From: Lentisphaerota bacterium
GTDB taxonomy: Bacteria > Verrucomicrobiota > Kiritimatiellia > RFP12 > UBA1067
Direction: 5' to 3'
Assembly (NCBI GenBank): GCA_015061765.1
Contig: SUVZ01000278.1
Location: 1 to 5,631 of the forward strand
Length of the DNA: 5,631 nucleotides
Below the pieces are notes generated by a model. That model was not told where the DNA came from. It saw only the letters and a program-made list of their open reading frames with translations, and searched no databases. Both the position numbers and the translations under genes were made by a program. Positions 1-5,612 of the stretch are shown one piece after another (position 1 is the first letter of the stretch; the number at the start of each line of letters is the position of its first letter).

Positions 1-2
1 AG

Positions 3-2195
3 TTTGTTTTGAATCCAATCAATTCGTTGGCCGATTTGCGCGACGGTATCAAAAACTACTGGGTGCGAGGGAAAAAGCACGCCACGAAGAGATTCGGCGA
101 CCGTTGGACTATGGAAATGAAGCTTCCGTTTGCGGGAATTCCGATAGATCGTCCGGTGGCCGGAGATTTTGTCGGTATCAGGATCTGCCGTACGGTTCAT
201 GCGCCAAAGATCAAGGTCGGGTCATCGCCTATGCTGCTTTCTGCTGGGCACAGTCAGCGCGCACGTTTCGCAAAGCTTTTGTTCGAGAAGCCAAAAGGAA
301 TTGACGCAGAACGTTTAGTGGCAGAGGGAGAGGCATATCGTAAAGACGCATTACGCAAGCGGTTCTACGAGCGTTTTGCAGAAGATAAGGTACGGTTCAA
401 GGAGGTGCGCGGATGCGCAGCGACATTTGCACAGTCGAAACATCCGATTCATGAAAAGGCATGGGCGGGCATACGCCAGATGGAGGCGACGCTTGATGCA
501 TTCGAAAAGCGTTTTGCGGATGACCTTGCGGCAGAACGTACCATACCGCAAAAGGATGCCGATGTAATTTTGTCGCAGTTCGCCGGATTTCATGCTTTCG
601 CCTCGAAACATGCTTATGTTGTCTGGCAGACCGATCCATGGGAGCGTGGAACCCCGCACGACATGCCTCCAGAAAATGCGATGTGCATGCCGCGAACAAT
701 AAACTTTGAGCAGGCTGGAAATGAGCGCGAGGCGGTGTGCCTCAATATTATGGGAGTTCTGTGCGGACCACGTCTCGACCTGCGCATACACCCACAGAGT
801 GTGGAGCGTACCAAGACACAGGCTTTCTTGTCGACAGATCAATTTGAGGTGTATTCAGAACCGTTTGTCCGATTCGCAAGCGAGGTTGTCACTGCGCCGC
901 ACGTGCGTACGCCCGGCAACATAGTTACGGTTTCTCCAGGTCGAACAGAGAGAGTTTGGGTGATGTTCAATTCGCGTGGCGTTGAGCCGGGTGAATACAA
1001 GACGCACTTAGCCTTCAAAAGTGCAAATGACCTTGCCGTAACTGACCGCAATCTGCCAGTATCCGTGAAACTGTGGAACTTTACGCTCCCCGAAACGCGA
1101 GACTGGCCGATAAGCGGCTTTTTCTGGGGGCCGGGATCTTTCGCAGAGGATGAGGTGGCACTACTTGAGCTTACGCACGACTACCATGTCACGCACGGTT
1201 GGACGCAGTATTATCGCTATCAATACGGTCTCTACGACGACAAAGGCTGGTATAGTAGACCAAACAAAGGAAAAAGCAAGGTTGACAAGGCACATGATTT
1301 CGAAGATCAATTTGCGCTTAATGGCAATGAGAAGTTTCTCCGCCGAGCGAAAGAGTTTGGTATGAAGTTTGTCATTGGTTGGGGAACGCCAATATCCGTT
1401 GCTTGGTTTGATGTGTTCTCCAGTCGTCTTCTCAATATGGGCTTCAACTATGACGACTTCGTGTTTCATAGCCTTCTGCGCGACGAATTTAGCAAAGCGG
1501 ACATACCGAAACAAGCATCTCAACGAGAGGCGGTATGGAACTGGAACACCAATCTTAATTTCCTTGCGACATACATTTCCACCCCGCCGCCCACTGGTGC
1601 AACGATGGATGACATAGAGGCGGCAAAATTGTCAGAATTCTTCAAGGTATGGGCTGTCACATATGGGCTTTGCCGCGATCCTAAGAAAGGACCCGATACG
1701 ATCGGTCGACTGAGGGGAAAAGGATGCAAGGTGTGGACATACAGATGTGCGCAGTTTATGGTGCGTCAGCCAATTCTTGACTATTACCGTTTTTATCCGT
1801 GGGATGCTTACATGCACAATCTGGATGGGTTTGCCTTCTGGACCGTGTTTAGACCGAATGGTGACGATGGTTGGGATTCCCGAGATGGCTACGACGAAGG
1901 TCTTTGCTGGCGCGGTCTTGATAAGAAGCCGGTGCCGACAAAAATGCTGGAGGCAGTACGTGAAGGTCTGGAGGATGTAGCTTACATGGATGCGCTTGAA
2001 AAGGCTCTGACACGTGCCGGCGCGGCAGTAGAAGGCAGTCGACCTCCTGTTGCGTTGCTATCCAAGGCGAAGTCGCTTCTTGCTGAACGTGAGGCGCTAG
2101 TAAAGGCAAAAGATCAGCGGAGGGTCGATGCCTGGCGTCTCGCTGTAGGCCGGGTCATAGATGGTCTTTATGGATATTTATCCACTGGTAGATAA
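3..2195 (+). CDS. CBM9-like / GH123 (DUF4091)-type glycoside hydrolase, 5' end missing
   Basis: The frame is open to the left edge, so the real start is outside the window; the TTG at 9 is only the first start-like codon. Residue numbers count from that TTG (728 residues). Residues about 25-95 resemble the C-terminal half of a CBM9-like carbohydrate-binding domain (DRWTMEMKLPF, then a VGIRICR strand and a closing FAKLLFE strand). A helix-rich, charged linker follows (about 98-205), then a beta-sandwich (about 225-360) with the typical PGEY turn and LP exit, and a TIM-barrel-like region (about 365-610). The pair D492-E493 (LLRDEF) fits the adjacent Asp-Glu pair of GH123, where Asp orients the substrate acetamido group and Glu is acid/base. 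The C-terminal signature REGLEDVAYMDALEKAL (651-667) is typical of DUF4091. Known GH123 enzymes are exo-beta-N-acetylgalactosaminidases; substrate here is inferred. Export cannot be judged without the N-terminus. A DUF4091 protein of other specificity is the main alternative. Confidence 0.78.
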   Translation, partial: FVLNPINSLADLRDGIKNYWVRGKKHATKRFGDRWTMEMKLPFAGIPIDRPVAGDFVGIRICRTVHAPKIKVGSSPMLLSAGHSQRARFAKLLFEKPKGIDAERLVAEGEAYRKDALRKRFYERFAEDKVRFKEVRGCAATFAQSKHPIHEKAWAGIRQMEATLDAFEKRFADDLAAERTIPQKDADVILSQFAGFHAFASKHAYVVWQTDPWERGTPHDMPPENAMCMPRTINFEQAGNEREAVCLNIMGVLCGPRLDLRIHPQSVERTKTQAFLSTDQFEVYSEPFVRFASEVVTAPHVRTPGNIVTVSPGRTERVWVMFNSRGVEPGEYKTHLAFKSANDLAVTDRNLPVSVKLWNFTLPETRDWPISGFFWGPGSFAEDEVALLELTHDYHVTHGWTQYYRYQYGLYDDKGWYSRPNKGKSKVDKAHDFEDQFALNGNEKFLRRAKEFGMKFVIGWGTPISVAWFDVFSSRLLNMGFNYDDFVFHSLLRDEFSKADIPKQASQREAVWNWNTNLNFLATYISTPPPTGATMDDIEAAKLSEFFKVWAVTYGLCRDPKKGPDTIGRLRGKGCKVWTYRCAQFMVRQPILDYYRFYPWDAYMHNLDGFAFWTVFRPNGDDGWDSRDGYDEGLCWRGLDKKPVPTKMLEAVREGLEDVAYMDALEKALTRAGAAVEGSRPPVALLSKAKSLLAEREALVKAKDQRRVDAWRLAVGRVIDGLYGYLSTGR

Positions 2196-2213
2196 AAAGG
2201 TTGAAGTATAAAT

Positions 2214-2252
2214 ATGTCGTGGAAGAAGTTGATAGGCGAGGTTAGGTCATGA
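2214..2252 (+). promoter_or_regulatory. Possible 12-codon upstream ORF coupled to the GH36-like gene
   Basis: ATG at 2214 opens a frame encoding MSWKKLIGEVRS, whose TGA stop overlaps the ATG of the next gene as ATGA (2249-2252). Such overlaps often mean translational coupling. Only a weak GAAG (2203-2206) precedes it as a ribosome binding site. The peptide carries positive charges that the next protein's signal sequence lacks, so a -1 frameshift or a sequencing error joining the two is another possibility. It may also be chance. Confidence 0.25.
2238..2241 (+). promoter_or_regulatory. Ribosome binding site of the GH36-like gene
   Basis: GAGG lies 7 bases before the ATG at 2249 and supports that start. 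An in-frame TAG at 2243-2245, just upstream of the ATG, excludes a longer N-terminus in this frame. Confidence 0.6.
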
Positions 2253-4099
2253 TTTCCTTTTCATCGATTTTACTTTTTGCGTCGGTTGTGATTCCGGGTA
2301 TAGGGGATGTTACGCTGGACTGTGATGCACCGGGATCTTGGAAGTTCGAAATGTCAAAGACATTGATTGCGGACGGAATCTCGACGGTCACTGTGAAACT
2401 CCGCACGGAATCCGAAATGCCTCCGCCGCAGTTTTCGGTCAAGTGGTTCATGTCACAAAAGGACATCCATCATGTCTGGAGCGCAGATTCAACGCACTAT
2501 GGTATACCATGGGGTACTCCGTTCAAGGCAGAGTTGGCATCGTGGATGCCACTGTATGCATTCCTGGACGCAAATGACCGAAATCGGATGACGGTTGCAT
2601 GTTCCGAATCGTGTCGGAAGACGGAATTCCGCGCTTTAATCAATGAGAAGCGAATGGGGTTTGACTGCTCTTTTCTCTTTTTCACCGAGAACGAAGCGCC
2701 GCTGAAGGAATATTCCGTAAAGATTGTGTTTGACTCACGCAACGTCTTCTATGGTGAGGCATTAGGCGATGCATCGGAATGGATGTTGCAATCCGCCGGA
2801 ATACGACCGATGGAAACGCCAGAAAGTGCCTTTGATCCGTTGTATTCAACATGGTACACATTTCACCAAGATATATCGGACTCGCTTGTTGAGGAAGAAT
2901 GCGCTCTTGCGGCGGAACTTGGTATGCGCACTCTTATAACGGACGACGGATGGCAGATTGATCAGCCAATCGGCAAGCGCACGGAAGTAGGCTACATGTT
3001 TTGCGGCGACTGGAAGGCGGGGCGGAATTTTCCTGACATGGCTGCACATGTGAGGCGAGTTCATGCGCTCGGGTTTAAGTATATGCTGTGGTATTCGGTT
3101 CCGTTCATCGGTGAAAAAAGTGCAAACTTTTCTCATTTTAAGGGCAAGCTTCTGCCTGAGGAGAATAGTTGTTGGGGTGGATGGATTCTCGATCCGCGAT
3201 TTCCTGAAGTGCGCGAATTTCTTCTGAATACCTATGAAAAGGCAGTAAGGGAATGGGATTTAGATGGACTCAAACTTGATTTCATCGGACGCTTCAAATT
3301 GAAGGGCGATGATCCTGCGGTAGCGGAAAACTATGCCGGACGCGATATAAAGAGTATTCCTCTTGCCGTAGAACGGCTTCTTACAGATGTGATGGCGCGA
3401 CTGAAAGCAATCAAACCCGATATACTCATCGAGTTCCGGCAGCCGTACATCGGGCCGTGCATAAGGAAGTTTGGCAATATGATTCGTGCGACGGATTGTC
3501 CACTTTCGATGGTCGAGAACCGTACGCGCATCGCCCGGTTGCGACTTACATCTGGGAAAACCGCCGTTCATGGCGATATGCTCGAGTGGCGGGCGGACGA
3601 ATCGCCCGAATCTGCTGCACGATGCATCATCAACTCTCTCTTTGGCGTTGTGCAGTATTCCGTCAGACTGAAGACTCTATCCGAGTCACATAAACAGATG
3701 CTGGCGCATTGGCTCCGTTTCTCACAGGAGCATCGTGAAGCTTTGCTCAAAGGAAAATTCAAGCCACATTATCCCGCATCGGACTATCCGCTTCTTGAGG
3801 GGGAAAGTCCGAATGAACGTGTGTTCTGTGTCTATCAATCAAATCTTACTGTGGATATCGGTGCTCCAGATAGACGGGTGATTGTTGTCAATGGAGCGTT
3901 TGCTGATTCTGTGGTATTGGACTTGCCGTCAGTACCGTTAAAAGCCGAGGCTTTCGACACGTTCGGCAACTCCGTTCCTTTGCAATTGCTGAAGTCTGGT
4001 GTCAACAGAGTTAATCTGCCGAAGTCGGGATATTTACGCTTGTCATGGAGTGTATTGGAATCTGATTGTCATGTCCATAAAGAAAAGGATATAAGGTGA
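2249..4099 (+). CDS. Exported GH36-like (clan GH-D, melibiase-type) alpha-galactosidase
   Basis: The protein has 616 residues. It is likely a retaining exo-glycosidase acting on alpha-linked Gal or GalNAc. Residues 4-18 are hydrophobic and resemble a Sec signal, but the n-region has no Lys or Arg. Residues about 20-195 form a beta-rich N-terminal domain. The barrel (about 196-490) starts with WYTFHQDIS and shows TDDGWQ (231-236), GDWKAGRNFPDM (253-264), LGFKYMLWYSVP (274-285) and GLKLDF (340-345), where D344 is the predicted nucleophile. D416 in RATDCP is the likely acid/base. A beta-sandwich follows from about 510. The usual GH36 segment CxSGGGR is absent; IEFRQPYIGP (394-403) stands there, so this is a divergent branch and specificity cannot be read off. 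The gene lies 53 bases after the GH123-like gene, probably in one transcript. Alpha-galactosidase is most likely; alpha-N-acetylgalactosaminidase is the main alternative. Confidence 0.8.
   Translation: MISFSSILLFASVVIPGIGDVTLDCDAPGSWKFEMSKTLIADGISTVTVKLRTESEMPPPQFSVKWFMSQKDIHHVWSADSTHYGIPWGTPFKAELASWMPLYAFLDANDRNRMTVACSESCRKTEFRALINEKRMGFDCSFLFFTENEAPLKEYSVKIVFDSRNVFYGEALGDASEWMLQSAGIRPMETPESAFDPLYSTWYTFHQDISDSLVEEECALAAELGMRTLITDDGWQIDQPIGKRTEVGYMFCGDWKAGRNFPDMAAHVRRVHALGFKYMLWYSVPFIGEKSANFSHFKGKLLPEENSCWGGWILDPRFPEVREFLLNTYEKAVREWDLDGLKLDFIGRFKLKGDDPAVAENYAGRDIKSIPLAVERLLTDVMARLKAIKPDILIEFRQPYIGPCIRKFGNMIRATDCPLSMVENRTRIARLRLTSGKTAVHGDMLEWRADESPESAARCIINSLFGVVQYSVRLKTLSESHKQMLAHWLRFSQEHREALLKGKFKPHYPASDYPLLEGESPNERVFCVYQSNLTVDIGAPDRRVIVVNGAFADSVVLDLPSVPLKAEAFDTFGNSVPLQLLKSGVNRVNLPKSGYLRLSWSVLESDCHVHKEKDIR
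4066..4095 (+). promoter_or_regulatory. Candidate sigma70-type promoter for the serine hydrolase gene
   Basis: TTGTCA (4066-4071) and TATAAG (4090-4095) each match the consensus at five of six bases and are 18 bases apart. Transcription would begin near 4102, just after the end of the GH36-like gene, giving a leader of about 100 bases before the ATG at 4207. The elements lie inside the upstream coding sequence, so a chance match is possible. Confidence 0.4.
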
Positions 4100-4123
4100 T
4101 GCAATGGTGATGTCCGGGTGATT

Positions 4124-4157
4124 TCAGGGTTGAAGGGGGAACTTATGCGTACCCTGA
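4124..4157 (+). repeat. Inverted repeat in the leader of the serine hydrolase gene (outer stem-loop)
   Basis: TCAGGGT (4124-4130) and ACCCTGA (4151-4157) are perfect reverse complements of 7 bases, enclosing a 20-base loop. The loop contains a purine-rich AAGGGGGA and an ATG that opens a 5-codon frame (MRTLR, 4145-4162). With no T-run it is not a terminator. It could be an RNA stem in the leader or, as a palindrome, a protein-binding site. Confidence 0.4.
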
Positions 4158-4172
4158 GGTAGCGAGGGAAAT

Positions 4173-4190
4173 ACAAATCGTTGGATTTGT
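4173..4190 (+). repeat. Inverted repeat next to the ribosome binding site of the serine hydrolase gene
   Basis: ACAAATC (4173-4179) and GATTTGT (4184-4190) pair perfectly over 7 bases around a GTTG loop. The stem ends one base before the GGAGG ribosome binding site. It is AT-rich, hence modestly stable, and is placed where it could affect ribosome access or RNA decay. No function is shown. Confidence 0.4.
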
Positions 4191-4191
4191 T

Positions 4192-4196
4192 GGAGG
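4192..4196 (+). promoter_or_regulatory. Ribosome binding site of the serine hydrolase gene
   Basis: GGAGG, a full Shine-Dalgarno core, lies 10 bases before the ATG at 4207 and fixes that start, which also yields a complete Tat lipoprotein signal. Confidence 0.75.
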
Positions 4197-4206
4197 ACCT
4201 ATTGAG

Positions 4207-5304
4207 ATGAAAAGACGTGAGTTTTTGAATATGGCATGCTATATGGCGGGGGTGTATGCTCTTGGAGGATGCAGTCTCCCGTGCGGAGGTGATCGAGGAA
4301 TGTTGTGCAAGATTGCTTCCGAGTATGTTGCCAGAGGGCTCTATTCAGGGCTTGCATGTGCCTCGACCCGCGGAGATATGTTCGTATGCGGAATGCGCAC
4401 GCTTGACGAGCCGTATTTGCCGGTGGTGCGAGACACACTTTTCGACCTTGCCTCTGTCGGCAAGACTCAGACCGCTGCGTTATGCGCTATACTGTACGCT
4501 GAGGGTAGGTTGGATATCGATGCACCGTTTACGGAATACATTCCAGAGCATGTATTGGCGAAGGGCGGCTGTCGCATAACCGTACGAGATCTTGCGACAC
4601 ATTCTGGCGGATTCGACAATTCGAAGCCTTATATGACGCCGGATACAGAGAAGATGTTCACAGAGATTTTCCGGAAATGCCCAGTATGGCCTCGAGGGAA
4701 GCGGTTCTGTTATGCCTGCTCCAACTTCATCTATCTGGGGTTGATCATCGAGCGAGTGACCGGTTTGTCGTTGGAATCGGCGGCAAGAAAGATGCTTTGG
4801 GGACCTCTTGGTATGAATCGTACAACATGGAACACGGTCATTGACGATTCAAATGTTGCTGAATATCCGCAGTCTACATACTCCGGTCCGAAGCGTAAGA
4901 TTGGTGAGCATAACGATTTATGTGCGCATCTTGCTCCGCGTCCGATGGGAAATGGTGCAAACTTCTCAACAGCACCGGACATGATGCTGTTCGCAACGGA
5001 TCTGCTGAGGCGCGAACGATTTCCCAAAGCGTACTATGAGCTGATGTTCACGCCTTCGTTCGATAATGATGGACACCGTCGTAGTTTTGGTTGGGATATG
5101 ACGGCGTCTAAGTCGACATTCTCGGTATGGACCCAAACAAGATTCTCTTCGTCCGCAATCTGCCACACGGGTTGGACAGGCGGTGCAATCGCCGTAGATC
5201 CTGCAAATAACTTTGCGGGTGTTGTTCTTGGCAATCGGAGGGAGAGCAAGGAGAAGACTATGGGGCCGCGTATGCATCTTCTTGACGTTATGGCCCATTC
5301 TTAA
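4207..5304 (+). CDS. Tat-exported lipoprotein serine hydrolase, beta-lactamase class C / esterase fold
   Basis: The protein has 365 residues, a usual length for the Beta-lactamase (PF00144) family. The N-terminus KRREFL (2-7) resembles a twin-arginine motif, followed by a short hydrophobic stretch and a lipobox LGGC with C22 as the lipidated Cys, so the enzyme is probably exported folded and membrane anchored. Catalytic motifs are clear: SVGK (83-86) with nucleophile S83 and K86; THSGG (131-135); the Tyr motif as YACSN (169-173) with Y169; FSTAPDM (253-259); and HTGWTGG (320-326), the counterpart of the KTG box. The family usually has Asp or Asn two residues after the Tyr; here it is C171. 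Family members include esterases, D-aminopeptidases, peptidoglycan-acting enzymes and beta-lactamases. Next to two glycosidases, removal of ester groups from a glycan is a fair guess, but cell-wall work is equally possible. It may be expressed from its own promoter as well as by readthrough. Confidence 0.88.
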   Translation: MKRREFLNMACYMAGVYALGGCSLPCGGDRGMLCKIASEYVARGLYSGLACASTRGDMFVCGMRTLDEPYLPVVRDTLFDLASVGKTQTAALCAILYAEGRLDIDAPFTEYIPEHVLAKGGCRITVRDLATHSGGFDNSKPYMTPDTEKMFTEIFRKCPVWPRGKRFCYACSNFIYLGLIIERVTGLSLESAARKMLWGPLGMNRTTWNTVIDDSNVAEYPQSTYSGPKRKIGEHNDLCAHLAPRPMGNGANFSTAPDMMLFATDLLRRERFPKAYYELMFTPSFDNDGHRRSFGWDMTASKSTFSVWTQTRFSSSAICHTGWTGGAIAVDPANNFAGVVLGNRRESKEKTMGPRMHLLDVMAHS

Positions 5305-5449
5305 GAATTTACGAAAAATATTGCGGAGTGGGGATTTGCGTCAAATCTTGGCGAGGATGTCGGGGATGTTGGATTTGTCGATGGATGCGGCGGGTTTGAC
5401 ATTGTTTTTTCAAGAAAAGTGATTTTGCGATAGGAAGAAAATATAAACC

Positions 5450-5473
5450 ATGAAGCCATTTGCGCGTCGGTAA
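5450..5473 (+). promoter_or_regulatory. Possible 7-codon leader ORF running into a terminator
   Basis: ATG at 5450 opens a frame encoding MKPFARR with TAA at 5471-5473. AGGAAG (5432-5437) could serve as ribosome binding site, though 12 bases away. The last two sense codons, both Arg, fill the 5' arm of the first terminator and the stop lies in its loop, so a translating ribosome would keep the hairpin from forming. This layout is like an attenuation leader, but the frame is short enough to be chance. Confidence 0.2.
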
Positions 5474-5487
5474 CGGCGCGTTTTTTT
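5463..5487 (+). terminator. Rho-independent terminator 1
   Basis: CGCGTCG (5463-5469) pairs with CGGCGCG (5474-5480) over 7 base pairs including one G-U, closed by a GTAA (GNRA-type) tetraloop and followed by seven T (5481-5487). The G-U pair would be an A-C mismatch in the opposite RNA, so it acts on + strand transcripts. It is the likely end of the operon, 158 bases after the serine hydrolase stop. Confidence 0.88.
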
Positions 5488-5511
5488 GTAGTTTCAAATA
5501 TATTTCATCAG

Positions 5512-5545
5512 CCTTTCGGCATTGCGCCGGAGGGTCTTTTTTTTT
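5512..5545 (+). terminator. Rho-independent terminator 2
   Basis: CCTTTCGGC (5512-5520) pairs with GCCGGAGGG (5526-5534) over 9 base pairs with two G-U pairs and an ATTGC loop. After TC follows a run of nine T (5537-5545). The wobble pairs again favour the + strand RNA. It backs up terminator 1 or ends a transcript that starts between them. Confidence 0.82.
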
Positions 5546-5577
5546 GCCGTCGGGCCGTTTGGTCCGGCGGCTTTTTT
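5546..5577 (+). terminator. Rho-independent terminator 3
   Basis: GCCGTCGGGCC (5546-5556) pairs with GGTCCGGCGGC (5561-5571) over 11 base pairs with two G-U pairs and a GTTT loop, followed by six T (5572-5577). It begins directly after the T-run of terminator 2 and is the longest stem of the three. Confidence 0.85.
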
Positions 5578-5586
5578 CATTTCACT

Positions 5587-5612
5587 TTCCCGTGGCCGGG
5601 TGGCTGCGGGAG
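5587..5612 (+). repeat. Fourth stem-loop without a T-run
   Basis: CCCGTGGCC (5589-5597) pairs with GGCTGCGGG (5602-5610) over 9 base pairs with two wobble pairs around a GGGT loop; T5588-A5611 and T5587-G5612 extend it. There is no T-run on either strand, so it is not a standard terminator. The wobble pairs suit + strand RNA, like the three stems before it. Its role is unknown. Confidence 0.5.

Noticed and set aside
9..11. TTG at 9 as the true start of the first gene
   Set aside because: The frame is open to the left edge, there is no ribosome binding site in view, and the protein begins in the middle of a CBM9-like domain.
351..842. Minus-strand frame of 163 codons
   Set aside because: It lies wholly opposite the GH123-like gene, and its translation shows no recognisable motif; it is a shadow of the real gene.
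1161..1523. Minus-strand frame of 120 codons
   Set aside because: It is opposite the barrel region of the GH123-like gene and has no domain signature of its own.
2207..2212. TATAAA as a -10 box for a separate promoter of the GH36-like gene
   Set aside because: No acceptable -35 box lies 16-18 bases upstream (best is CTGGTA), so readthrough from the first gene is simpler.
4145..4162. MRTLR 5-codon frame with a purine-rich site upstream as a coding leader
   Set aside because: It is too short to separate from chance; noted only as part of the stem-loop.
4966..5298. Minus-strand frame of 110 codons
   Set aside because: It is opposite the conserved HTG region of the serine hydrolase and has no family features.
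5396..5401. Perfect TTGACA as a promoter -35 box
   Set aside because: No good -10 lies at 16-18 bases; the best nearby, GATTTT at a spacing of 19, is weak. Kept only as a remark in the attenuator finding.
5546..5577. Terminator 3 as a bidirectional terminator for a minus-strand gene
   Set aside because: The A9 before it would give a T-run on the minus strand, but the two G-U pairs become A-C mismatches there and no minus-strand gene is visible beyond it.
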